From the NCBI RefSeq assembly GCF_018342065.1, contig NZ_JAFDOE010000001.1, forward strand, positions 1,240,001-1,304,000: a DNA stretch of 64,000 nucleotides. The letters run 5' to 3'. A program made the translations under genes and the position numbers. The stretch is from Citrobacter sp. FP75. Its GTDB lineage: Bacteria > Pseudomonadota > Gammaproteobacteria > Enterobacterales > Enterobacteriaceae. A model generated the notes under the pieces. The model made no database searches. It was given only the letters and a program-made list of their open reading frames with translations, and was not told the DNA's origin. Below are positions 31,398-40,101 of this stretch, piece after piece. How positions within the stretch are numbered: the first letter of the stretch is position 1; each line of letters begins with the position of its first letter.

Positions 31398-32387
31398 TTA
31401 GAAGAGGGCGTTTGGGCAGGCTTCGCCTTTAGCGATTTGTGCCAGGTTCTGCAGCGTTGTTTCAGAAATACTGGTCAATGCTTCAGCCGTCAGGAACGCC
31501 TGATGCCCGGTGAACAGCACGTTATGACAGGCAGACAAGCGACGGAAAACGTCATCCTGGATCACATCGTTAGACTTATCTTCAAAGAACAGATCGCGTT
31601 CATTTTCATACACGTCCATACCCAGAGAACCAATTTTTTGGTTTTTCAGCGCATCAATAGCGGCCTGTGAGTCAATAAGAGCCCCGCGACTGGTGTTGAT
31701 GATCATCACGCCGCTTTTCATCTGTTCAAAGGCTTCTTCATTGAGCAGATGATAATTTTCCGGCGTTAACGGGCAGTGCAGGGAAATGACATCCGACTCA
31801 GCAAACAGCGTTTTGAGATCGACATATTCAACGCCTAATTCAAGAGCCGCAGCGCTTGGATAAGGATCGAACGCCAGCAGACGCATACCAAAGCCCTTCA
31901 GGATCCGCAGTGCGGCAATACCAATTTTACCGGTACCGATCACCCCGGCGGTTTTACCGTACATGGTAAAACCGGTCAGCCCTTCCAGAGAAAAGTTGGC
32001 ATCACGGGTGCGTTGATACGCACGGTGAATACGACGGTTCAGCGTCATCATCATACCAATCGCATGCTCTGCAACCGCTTCTGGCGAATAGGCCGGTACG
32101 CGCACGACCTGTAACCCCAGCTCTTTGGCGGCGTCCAGATCGACGTTATTGAATCCGGCACAACGCAGGGCGATGTATTTCACGCCATGCTTTTTCAGTT
32201 CTTCCAGAACTGGTCGGCTGCCATCATCGTTGACGAAAATACACACGGCTTCACAGCCATGGGCTGTTTTGGCTGTTTTCTCCGTCAGCAGAAAGTCAAA
32301 GAATTCAAGTTCAAAACCAAAAGCCTCGTTAACCTGTTGCAGGTACTTCTTGTCGTACTGTTTTGTACTGTAGATGGCGAGTTTCAT
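31398..32387 (-). CDS. ldhA: LdhA, NADH-dependent D-lactate dehydrogenase
   Basis: 329 residues, full length. It is a D-2-hydroxyacid dehydrogenase with nucleotide-binding GTGKIG (about 152-157), VMIINTSRGALID, the catalytic-pair region and FTGHQAFLT with the acid-base His. It reduces pyruvate to D-lactate in mixed-acid fermentation. A tight sequence match to the E. coli enzyme. Confidence 0.97.
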   Translation of the reverse strand: MKLAIYSTKQYDKKYLQQVNEAFGFELEFFDFLLTEKTAKTAHGCEAVCIFVNDDGSRPVLEELKKHGVKYIALRCAGFNNVDLDAAKELGLQVVRVPAYSPEAVAEHAIGMMMTLNRRIHRAYQRTRDANFSLEGLTGFTMYGKTAGVIGTGKIGIAALRILKGFGMRLLAFDPYPSAAALELGVEYVDLKTLFAESDVISLHCPLTPENYHLLNEEAFEQMKSGVMIINTSRGALIDSQAAIDALKNQKIGSLGMDVYENERDLFFEDKSNDVIQDDVFRRLSACHNVLFTGHQAFLTAEALTSISETTLQNLAQIAKGEACPNALF

Positions 32388-32723
32388 AAGACTTTCTCCA
32401 GTGATTTTGACGTCACATTAATTCAATTCAAATTATTTTACAAAATCTAAAAAATTATTGATAGTCATAGACGTAATGAATAATTCGACGCATTTGTTGT
32501 TAGTGTGGGCAGGTTACTCGTTTTCAACAAGCGTTTTCATATAAACCAGACGGCATGAGACTTCTGAGTGATTTTTTATCCCCAGTTACGACAAACCGCT
32601 TACCGATTATTCATCGTATCAGAACCATATTCTCAGGGAGGAATCTGCACGACTTTCGCGATCGGTTGATAAGGAAAATGCAAGTAAGTGCAGCCATTAA
32701 CTCTCACTGGAGGATGGTTTTTT
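32388..32723. other. Divergent promoter region ldhA / chitosanase-like gene
   Basis: 336 bp, AT-rich, between divergent genes. GGAGG at 32709-32713 serves the rightward gene. The in-frame ATG at 32688 is not favoured, because GGAGG lies downstream of it. In E. coli ldhA is next to ydbH, so this is the left border of a small insertion. Confidence 0.5.
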
Positions 32724-34142
32724 ATGATACTTACACCAGCAAATAAAAACCTTTGTGAACGGGTTCTGAATGCGTTTGAAACAGGCTCTGCCGAGGGTGA
32801 CTACTCGGTGATCTCGATATTTCATGATGGCCCGCACGGGATTCGACAAGTGACCTATGGCCGTTCGCAAACCACGGAGTACGGTAAATTACAGGATCTG
32901 GTGACCCGATATGTTAACGCGAACGGGTTGTTCAGCGCCGATCTTGCCCCGTTTGCGTCATTGATTGGAAACACGCCGCTGGTCGACAACGATCAGTTTA
33001 AGACCTTACTGCGGCGGGCGGGGCGCGACGATCCGCTAATGAAAAAGGTTCAGGATCGGTTTTTTGATGAGCGATATTTCGTTCCCGCACTGAACTGGGC
33101 GCAGTCTTTTGGCTTCAAAGATGCGCTTTCTATGCTGGTGATCTATGACTCTTTTGTCCATAGCGGGAGTATTTTATCGTTCCTGCGAGCCCGGTTTCCT
33201 GAGATTCCTCCTGCCAGCGGAGGTGATGAACGTACATGGATTTCCCAATATGTTAATGTGAGAAACGAATGGCTGGCCAATCATAGCAACCCTGAGCTTC
33301 ATCCTACCGTCTACCGGACAAAATGTTTGCGCTTTGAAATTGACCGCGGCAATTGGGATCTCTCACAGGTTCCGATTAATGCGAATGGCATACTGGTTGG
33401 GCCGTCACCTGAAATATCAATGAGTCCGACAGCCACACTGCCGACTGAGCAAACCGTTGTACCGTTTCTTGGTGCGGTGACTGAAGACAATGGGAGAACA
33501 ACGGCAGCAATCATTATGCCTGCCTCTGGTTTCACCGCTAATGCCGCATCAATCGCTATCGACGAATGGCACTTTTTCGGTGAACAGCGCTATAACCGCA
33601 GCGGTGGCATTGTCCATTCCGGGAACAAAGAGGGTGAGGATGGTTGGTGGCAACGCGTAGGTCTGTATTGGGCGAAGATTGGTCGGGACGATCTGGATGG
33701 ACGCGATCATGACTGGCCGTGGTCGGCGGCGTTTATTTCATGGGTGATGCGCCAGGCTGGTGCGGGGGATCGCTTTTCTTACTCAGCTTCCCATGCGACG
33801 TATATCAGCAAGTCAATCCGCGACCGAAATCAGGGTAACGCCATGGCGTTGTACTGGGGATACCGATTGAAGGAACGTAAACCGCAGATAGGGGATTTAG
33901 TGTGCTGGGACAGGGATCCTGACAAGGTGGTTGATTACGATCATCAGCATCTTGGCAACTACAGCAGCCACACCGACTTAGTTGTTTCTGTTGGTACCGA
34001 TGAAATTGACGTTATCGGCGGTAATGTCGGGAATTCGGTAACTCGACGCCCGCTGACGCTCACCGCTGAAGGTTTTCTGTCTGACGGTGCGCAAGGCGGC
34101 GAAACGCTCTTTGCCATCATGGGATGTCGCGTTAACGTATGA
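32724..34142 (+). CDS. Chitosanase-like (GH46 fold) plus DUF2272 two-domain protein
   Basis: 472 residues, no signal peptide. Residues 1 to about 225 resemble GH46 chitosanases/lysozyme-like enzymes: VLNAFETGS supplies the likely catalytic Glu near 15, followed by RQVTYGRSQTTEYG, an internal YDSFVHSGS and R..WL...TVYR. After a linker of about 60 residues, a DUF2272 domain runs from about 285 to the end (WPWSAAFISWVMRQAG, SASHATYI, HTDLVVSVG, IGGNVGNSV). This resembles NlpC/CHAP folds, but the usual catalytic Cys position reads Ser or Ala. It may cleave a beta-1,4 amino-sugar polymer such as peptidoglycan or chitosan. Lack of a signal suggests export by another route or an intracellular role (inference). 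Confidence 0.7.
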   Translation: MILTPANKNLCERVLNAFETGSAEGDYSVISIFHDGPHGIRQVTYGRSQTTEYGKLQDLVTRYVNANGLFSADLAPFASLIGNTPLVDNDQFKTLLRRAGRDDPLMKKVQDRFFDERYFVPALNWAQSFGFKDALSMLVIYDSFVHSGSILSFLRARFPEIPPASGGDERTWISQYVNVRNEWLANHSNPELHPTVYRTKCLRFEIDRGNWDLSQVPINANGILVGPSPEISMSPTATLPTEQTVVPFLGAVTEDNGRTTAAIIMPASGFTANAASIAIDEWHFFGEQRYNRSGGIVHSGNKEGEDGWWQRVGLYWAKIGRDDLDGRDHDWPWSAAFISWVMRQAGAGDRFSYSASHATYISKSIRDRNQGNAMALYWGYRLKERKPQIGDLVCWDRDPDKVVDYDHQHLGNYSSHTDLVVSVGTDEIDVIGGNVGNSVTRRPLTLTAEGFLSDGAQGGETLFAIMGCRVNV

Positions 34143-34236
34143 TGAGACGGGTAAATGTGAGACTGGTTATCTAAAAGTCAGCTAAACCACATCCAGACAG
34201 CTACGCTTATACAGGTATCAGATATCGGGAGGGGTT

Positions 34237-34449
34237 ATGCTAACTCACTCTGAAGCAAAACGTTGGGCCACATTAATGCTTAAGGCAGCATTATGCGATG
34301 GTATGAAGTCTGAAGAGATTTCCCGGCAGGTGCATCTTGTCTGTGATCATCATGGCAAGGAGTGTCTTGAAGAACTTATAGAGGAAATTCTGATAGAGGC
34401 CGGTCGTATAGGACCTAAACACAGCGATGGACAACTGAGACATCATTGA
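34237..34449 (+). CDS. Small acidic protein of unknown function
   Basis: 70 residues with a strong GGGAGGGG ribosome-binding site 5-12 bases before the ATG. It is helical, rich in Glu and Cys (three Cys, two in DHHGKECLEELIEEI), and soluble. It starts 94 bp after the chitosanase-like gene on the same strand, so it may be a partner or immunity protein, but no similarity supports that. I do not recognise it. Confidence 0.6.
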   Translation: MLTHSEAKRWATLMLKAALCDGMKSEEISRQVHLVCDHHGKECLEELIEEILIEAGRIGPKHSDGQLRHH

Positions 34450-34689
34450 TGTCTACATTTTTCCGCTCCTGTGTTGAAATCATTCCTGACGGCACGCGTA
34501 ACAGCGTGCCATATCAAACTCTCATCTATCTTATTGAATTAAAAATTATTTTCCGAATAATTCACTGTTTATAAATAATCTGAATGTTTTGGTGGCACCT
34601 ATTCTTAATGTGGGCATGCTTAGCTAAACATGCCACAATACAAGCCGAAACCGGCTTAAATTTTTGCTAAATCAGGATATTAACTACCC

Positions 34690-37329
34690 ATGAAGGGTAA
34701 ATATAAAGCCGTATTGGCGCTACTCTTATTGCTGACCCTTGTGCCGCTGACGTTGTTGATGACGCTGGGTCTGTGGGTACCTACGCTGGCGGGCATCTGG
34801 TTGCCTGTCGGTACGCGCATTGCGATGGATGAGAGTCCGCGGCTTACCCGGCACGGACTGCATATTCCCGAACTCCGCTACCTGGTCGATGATTGCCCGC
34901 TAGCGCGTATCACTCAGGCCGATTTGTCGCATCCCAGCCGTTGGTTACTAAACGTCGGCAGTATTGAACTGGATTCCGCCTGCCTGGCCAAACTGCCGCA
35001 GACGGAGCCATCGCCCGCTGCGCCAAAAACGCTGGCAGAATGGCAATCTATGCTGCCCAACACCTGGATTAACATCGATAAACTCATTCTTTCTCCATGG
35101 CAGGAGTGGCAGGGCAAGCTGTCGCTCTCGCTGACGTCTGCCATTCAGCAGGTGAGTTATCAGGGTGAAAAGGTCAAATTCCAGGGGCGTCTGCACGGGC
35201 AAAATCTTACGGTAAGCGAACTGGCGGTTGCGGCCGTTGAGGGGCAACCGCCGGTGAAACTGGTGGGTGAGTTTACCATGCCGCTGGTGCCCGACGGGCT
35301 GCCGGTGGAGGGGCATGCGGTTGCGACCCTTAGCCTGCCGCAGGAGCCAACGCTTGTAGATGCGGAGCTGGAATGGCGCGAAAACAGCGGGCAGTTGATC
35401 GTGATGGCGCGGGACAATGCCGATCCGTTGCTGGATCTCCCATGGGAAATCACCCGCCAGCAGCTGACTATCAGCGACGGACGCTGGAACTGGCCCTATC
35501 AGGGATTTCCGTTAAGTGGTCGGCTGGGCGTGAAAGTTGAAAACTGGCAGGCCGGAGTGGAAAACGCGGTAGTGAGCGGGCGTTTGAACATTCTGACGCA
35601 GGGCGATGCGGGCAAGGGAAACGCGGTGTTAACCCTTGGTCCAGGCACGCTCAGCATGGATAACAGCGATATGCCGCTGCAGTTAACCGGCGAGGCGAAG
35701 CAAGGCGACCTGATTTTTTACGCGATGCTACCTGCTAAGCTTAGCGGCAGTCTGAACGATCCGCAGCTGGCTTTTGAGCCAGGCGCGCTGCTGCGTTCCC
35801 GTGGACGGATTATTAACTCGCTGGATATTGACGAAATCCGCTGGCCGCTGGCCGGTGTCAAGGTGACCCAGCGTGGAGTGGACGGGCGCTTACAGGCTAT
35901 TTTACGCGCTCATGAAAACCAGATGGGCGGCTTTGAACTGCATCTCGATGGTCTGGCTAATGATTTCCTGCCTGACGCCGGTCGCTGGCAGTGGCGATAT
36001 TGGGGCGAAGGCAGTTTTACGCCGATGCATGCCCGCTGGGATGTGGCGGGCAAGGGCGAATGGCACGACAATACCATCAAACTTTTTGATCTTTCTACCG
36101 GATTCGATCATCTGCAATACGGCACCATGAAAGTGGAGAATCCGCGTCTGGTAATGGATGAACCGATCGTGTGGGTGCGGGACGCGGCGCAGCCGACCTT
36201 TAGTGGCGCGCTGTCGTTGGACGCCGGAAAAACCACCTTCTCCGGGGGCAGTACTCTGCCGCCTTCAACCCTGAAGTTCAGCGTTGAAGGGACCGACCCG
36301 ACGATATTCCAGTTCAAAGGGCAGCTGCACGCTGGCGCAATTGGCCCGGTCCAGTTGAACGGTCGCTGGGACGGGATCCGCCTGCGTGGTCAGGCCTGGT
36401 GGCCAAAACAATCGCTCACCGTCTTCCAGCCGCTGGTGCCACCTGACTGGAAGATGAACCTGCGTGAAGGTGAACTGTATGCCCAGGTTGCTTTCTCCGC
36501 CGCCCCGGAACAGGGTTTTGAGGCCGGCGGTCATGGGGTATTAAAAAGCGGTAGCGCCTGGATGCCCGATAACCAGATTAATGGCGTCGATTTTGTGCTG
36601 CCGTTCCGTTTTAGTGAAGGGGCATGGCAACTGGGCACGCGTGGGCCGATTTCATTACGCATTGCGGAAGTGGTGAATCAGGTTACGGTGAAAAATATCA
36701 CCGCCGATCTGCAGGGCGGCTATCCCTGGAGTGAAGATAATCCATTACTGTTGAGCGATGTCAGCGCCGACTTGCTGGGTGGCAAGGTGGTGATGCAACA
36801 ACTGCGTATGCCGCAGCACGATCCGGCATTGGTGCGGGTGCAGGATATCTCTTCCAGCGAGCTTATCAGCGCGGTTAATCCCAAACAATTTGCCATGTCC
36901 GGCCCGGTCAGCGGCGCACTGCCGTTATGGTTAAACAATGAAAAATGGATTATCAAAGACGGCTGGCTGACCAACCCGGGACCGATGACGCTGCGTATCG
37001 ACAAAGACACAGCGGATGCGGTAGTCAAAGATAATATGGCGGCTGGTGCAGCGATTAACTGGCTCCGCTATATGGAAATTACCCACTCCTGGACAAAAAT
37101 TAATCTGGATAACCTCGGCGTGTTAACCATGCAGGCTGCCGTCACCGGTAATAGCCGGGTGGATGGCAAAGTGGGAACGGTGAATTTGAATTACACCCAT
37201 GAAGAAAACGTCTTTACGTTATGGCGCAGTTTGCGTTTTGGCGACAATTTACAGGCATGGCTTGAGCAAAATGCAGCGCTGCCCGAAACCCATTGCCTGG
37301 AAGGCAAGGAATGTGAGGAACAACAATGA
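34690..37329 (+). CDS. ydbH: YdbH, AsmA-like inter-membrane lipid-transport protein
   Basis: 879 residues, full length. An N-terminal signal anchor (AVLALLLLLTLVPLTLLMTLGLW) is followed by a long repetitive beta-rich periplasmic body and a C-terminal DctA-YdbH/AsmA-like region. With YhdP and TamB, YdbH carries phospholipid from the inner to the outer membrane in E. coli. It overlaps ynbE by 4 bp (ATGA), so translation is coupled to that of its partner lipoprotein. Confidence 0.95.
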   Translation: MKGKYKAVLALLLLLTLVPLTLLMTLGLWVPTLAGIWLPVGTRIAMDESPRLTRHGLHIPELRYLVDDCPLARITQADLSHPSRWLLNVGSIELDSACLAKLPQTEPSPAAPKTLAEWQSMLPNTWINIDKLILSPWQEWQGKLSLSLTSAIQQVSYQGEKVKFQGRLHGQNLTVSELAVAAVEGQPPVKLVGEFTMPLVPDGLPVEGHAVATLSLPQEPTLVDAELEWRENSGQLIVMARDNADPLLDLPWEITRQQLTISDGRWNWPYQGFPLSGRLGVKVENWQAGVENAVVSGRLNILTQGDAGKGNAVLTLGPGTLSMDNSDMPLQLTGEAKQGDLIFYAMLPAKLSGSLNDPQLAFEPGALLRSRGRIINSLDIDEIRWPLAGVKVTQRGVDGRLQAILRAHENQMGGFELHLDGLANDFLPDAGRWQWRYWGEGSFTPMHARWDVAGKGEWHDNTIKLFDLSTGFDHLQYGTMKVENPRLVMDEPIVWVRDAAQPTFSGALSLDAGKTTFSGGSTLPPSTLKFSVEGTDPTIFQFKGQLHAGAIGPVQLNGRWDGIRLRGQAWWPKQSLTVFQPLVPPDWKMNLREGELYAQVAFSAAPEQGFEAGGHGVLKSGSAWMPDNQINGVDFVLPFRFSEGAWQLGTRGPISLRIAEVVNQVTVKNITADLQGGYPWSEDNPLLLSDVSADLLGGKVVMQQLRMPQHDPALVRVQDISSSELISAVNPKQFAMSGPVSGALPLWLNNEKWIIKDGWLTNPGPMTLRIDKDTADAVVKDNMAAGAAINWLRYMEITHSWTKINLDNLGVLTMQAAVTGNSRVDGKVGTVNLNYTHEENVFTLWRSLRFGDNLQAWLEQNAALPETHCLEGKECEEQQ

Positions 37330-37517
37330 AAACTATCGCGGCCATGCTGGGATTGCTGGCGTCATCTTTGCTGGTAGGGTGCACCCCGCGCATTGAAGTT
37401 GCAGCGCCGAAAGAACCCATCACCATCAATATGAACGTCAAAATCGAGCATGAGATCCATATCAAAGTCGATAAAGACGTCGAGAGCCTGTTGAAATCAC
37501 GTAGTGATTTATTCTGA
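37326..37517 (+). CDS. ynbE: YnbE outer-membrane lipoprotein partner of YdbH
   Basis: 63 residues. Lipobox LLVGC with Cys at 19, then TPRIEVAAPKEPITINMNV. YnbE is reported to multimerise and interact with YdbH to complete the bridge across the periplasm. Its start lies within the end of ydbH. Confidence 0.93.
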   Translation: MKTIAAMLGLLASSLLVGCTPRIEVAAPKEPITINMNVKIEHEIHIKVDKDVESLLKSRSDLF

Positions 37518-37524
37518 GGTGACG

Positions 37525-37848
37525 ATGAAAAAACAGCTAAAAGTGACCATATTGCTGCTGAGCTTGTTGAGCGCTAACGCCTTTGCCCTGACTCTGGCAG
37601 ACGCCAGAACCCAGGGGCGGGTGGGTGAAACGCTCAACGGCTACCTTGTGGCATTGAAGACAGATGCTGAAACCCAGACGCTGGTGAGTGAGATTAACAA
37701 GGCGCGTAGCGCCAGCTACCAACAGCTGGCCGAAAGTAACAATATTCCCGTCGATGAAGTAGCAAAAATGGCAGGTCTTAAGCTGGTGGCTCGCGCTAAA
37801 CCAGGGGAATACGTACAGGGTATTAACGGGAAGTGGTTGAAAAAGTAA
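37525..37848 (+). CDS. ydbL: YdbL, DUF1318 periplasmic protein
   Basis: 107 residues from ATG 37525, where GAGGTG gives the ribosome-binding site; the upstream in-frame ATG at 37504 overlaps ynbE. It has a cleavable signal ending ANAFA and then the DUF1318 body LADARTQGRVGETLNGYL. Third gene of the ydbH-ynbE-ydbL operon; in E. coli it modulates YdbH-YnbE complex formation. Confidence 0.93.
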   Translation: MKKQLKVTILLLSLLSANAFALTLADARTQGRVGETLNGYLVALKTDAETQTLVSEINKARSASYQQLAESNNIPVDEVAKMAGLKLVARAKPGEYVQGINGKWLKK

Positions 37849-37936
37849 TCTGAATTTTAATCAATTGGGACGTATCAGGCAGGCAATGGCTAATTGACCC
37901 ACTATAATTGAACCAACAAATTATCAAGGAGTGATG

Positions 37937-38542
37937 ATGACGCTTTATCAGATAAAGCCTGCCTTTCAGGCCCTTTTACGCCCGTTCATGTTCTGGTTAT
38001 ACAAAAAAGGCGTCACGGCTAATCACGTTACCCTTGCCGCGATGGCGCTTTCTTTTGTGACCGGCGCGGTGCTGTTTCTTTTCCCCCACCCCGAACTCTT
38101 CGTGCTGCTGCCTATCGTATTGTTTGTGCGCATGGCGCTCAATGCGCTGGACGGCATGTTGGCGCGGGAATGCAATCAACAATCCCGCCTGGGAGCGATC
38201 CTGAATGAAACCGGGGATATTCTCTCCGACCTCGCGCTGTATCTGCCCTTTATGCTGCTCCCTGGCAGCAACGCGCTGCTGGTGCTGGTCATGCTGTTTT
38301 GTGCGCTAATGACGGAGTTCTGCGGCGTGCTGGCGCAAACGATAAATGGCGTACGCAGCTATGCCGGGCCGCTGGGCAAAAGCGACAGGGCGCTGGTGTT
38401 CGGTGCATGGGCTCTGGCGCTGGCGCTGTGGCCGCAGCTGGTGCAGTGGAACAATATCGTTTGGGGCATTGCCACAGTATTGCTGCTGTGGACGGTCGTT
38501 AACCGCTGCAAGAGTGCATTACGTGAAGAGGGGGCAAAATGA
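37937..38542 (+). CDS. ynbA: YnbA, CDP-alcohol phosphatidyltransferase-like membrane protein
   Basis: 201 residues from ATG 37937, which sits five bases after AAGGAG and gives the E. coli N-terminus MTLYQIKP; GTG 37931 is too close to it. The family motif DG-x2-AR-x8-G-x3-D reads NALDGMLARE...RLGAILNETGD, where the family's final Asp residues are only partly kept. Several membrane helices. It probably transfers a head group from or to a CDP-activated lipid. First gene of the ynb cluster, overlapping ynbB by 4 bp. Confidence 0.92.
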   Translation: MTLYQIKPAFQALLRPFMFWLYKKGVTANHVTLAAMALSFVTGAVLFLFPHPELFVLLPIVLFVRMALNALDGMLARECNQQSRLGAILNETGDILSDLALYLPFMLLPGSNALLVLVMLFCALMTEFCGVLAQTINGVRSYAGPLGKSDRALVFGAWALALALWPQLVQWNNIVWGIATVLLLWTVVNRCKSALREEGAK

Positions 38543-39456
38543 TGCTGCTGGAAAAATCGCTGGCGGTGATTTTTGCCCTGCTGCTGATTGCGACGCTGGT
38601 GAACGGTCTGCTGGTATGGCGGCGTCCGGATAAAAACTGGCGCGAGCTGACGCTGCGTATTCGCACCTGGTGGGTGATCATTGTTCTGTTTTCACTGGCT
38701 ATCTTAAGCCCGCATTGGCTGGCGTTGACCTTCTTCGCGCTGGTGAGCTTTATGGCGTTAAAGGAGTTTTTAACGCTGGCCCCGTCGCGCCAGACCGATC
38801 GTATGCCGCTATTGTGGATGTTTATTGCTATTCCTGTTAACTACTGGCTGATTGGCATCAACTGGTACGGCATGTTTGTGGTGTTTATCCCGGTATATGC
38901 ATTTTTATTCTTGCCTGTCCGCATGGCGATCGCCGGCGACACCCAGGGATTTTTACGCTACGCCTCCCAGCATCACTGGAGCCTGATGACCACCGTATTT
39001 GCGTTCAGCCACGTGGCATTTTTGCTGGTGCTGCCCGCGGACGGCAAGCAGACCGGCGCGCTGCTGGTGCTTTTCCTCGTCGGCTTAACGGAATTCAACG
39101 ACATTGCGCAATACCTGTGGGGCAAATCAATGGGCCGCATCAAGGTGATCCCAAAGGTCAGCCCCAACAAAACGCTGGCGGGACTGGTCGGCGGTGTGGC
39201 GACCACCACGCTGGCGGCGGCGCTGCTGGGACCGCTAATGACGCCATTAAGCATACCGATGGCGATGCTGGCAGGGTTTATTATCGGGATCAGCGGCTTC
39301 TGTGGCGATGTGGTGATGTCGGCTATTAAGCGCGACATTGGCGTGAAAGACAGCGGTACGCTGTTGCCCGGTCATGGCGGTATTCTCGATCGGCTGGATT
39401 CACTGATTTTCACCGCCCCGGTGTTTTTCCACTTCATTCGCTACTTTTACTACTAA
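38539..39456 (+). CDS. ynbB: YnbB, CDP-diglyceride synthase-like membrane protein
   Basis: 305 residues with about eight membrane helices. The CdsA signature at the C-terminus reads GDVVMSAIKRDIGVKDSG..LPGHGGILDRLDS. By family it makes CDP-diacylglycerol from phosphatidate and CTP. It overlaps ynbA by 4 bp, so the two products are made together and could act in sequence. Confidence 0.93.
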   Translation: MMLLEKSLAVIFALLLIATLVNGLLVWRRPDKNWRELTLRIRTWWVIIVLFSLAILSPHWLALTFFALVSFMALKEFLTLAPSRQTDRMPLLWMFIAIPVNYWLIGINWYGMFVVFIPVYAFLFLPVRMAIAGDTQGFLRYASQHHWSLMTTVFAFSHVAFLLVLPADGKQTGALLVLFLVGLTEFNDIAQYLWGKSMGRIKVIPKVSPNKTLAGLVGGVATTTLAAALLGPLMTPLSIPMAMLAGFIIGISGFCGDVVMSAIKRDIGVKDSGTLLPGHGGILDRLDSLIFTAPVFFHFIRYFYY

Positions 39457-39459
39457 CTT

Positions 39460-40101
39460 ATGATTAATTCATTTCTGCGAACGCTGTTTACGCTGTGCAT
39501 CGTCTGGCCGGTGATCTGGCTGTGGCTTGGGCTGCGCGTCAAACACCGGGATCGATTGCCGAAGCAAGGGCCGGCGATCGTGGTGGCGAATCATAACAGC
39601 CATATGGATGTTTTTGCGCTGCTGTCGCTGTTTCCGCTGCGCCGTCAGGGGGCCATCCATCCGGTGGCGGCGGCTGACTATTTTCTGCGTAATAAATGGA
39701 TGGCCTGGTTTGCTCTCAATATTCTCAACATTATTCCGATTACGCGTCAGGGGGGCGAAACCAACCCGCTGGCGCAGTGTGAACAAGCATTACGCGACGG
39801 CAAAATCTTGATCCTTTTCCCGGAAGGGACGCGTGGTGAACCGGGACTACTGGCCCCGCTGAAATCCGGTGTCTGGCATCTCAGCCAGCGCATGCCGGAA
39901 GTGCCGATTATTCCCGTCTGGCTGCGCGGCACGGAGCACGTGATGGCGAAGGGGAATCGTATTCCTCTGCCGCTGTTTATTGACGTCAACATTGGCAGGC
40001 CGTTGGCCGCCGATAGCGATAAACACGTTTTCATGAACGATCTCAGGCAGCAGTTGTTGCTGCTTCAGCAACAAATCACAGGACAGCACCCTCATGACTA
40101 A
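39460..40101 (+). CDS. PlsC-type 1-acyl-glycerol-3-phosphate acyltransferase
   Basis: 213 residues. N-terminal membrane helix, acyltransferase block I NHNSHMD (HX4D, about 45-51) and block III PEGTRG (about 125). It should acylate lysophosphatidate or a similar lysolipid, the step just before YnbB. It starts 3 bp after ynbB and overlaps ynbC by 8 bp. As I recall, E. coli K-12 has no such gene between ynbB and ynbC, so the cluster is more complete here. Confidence 0.9.
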   Translation: MINSFLRTLFTLCIVWPVIWLWLGLRVKHRDRLPKQGPAIVVANHNSHMDVFALLSLFPLRRQGAIHPVAAADYFLRNKWMAWFALNILNIIPITRQGGETNPLAQCEQALRDGKILILFPEGTRGEPGLLAPLKSGVWHLSQRMPEVPIIPVWLRGTEHVMAKGNRIPLPLFIDVNIGRPLAADSDKHVFMNDLRQQLLLLQQQITGQHPHD

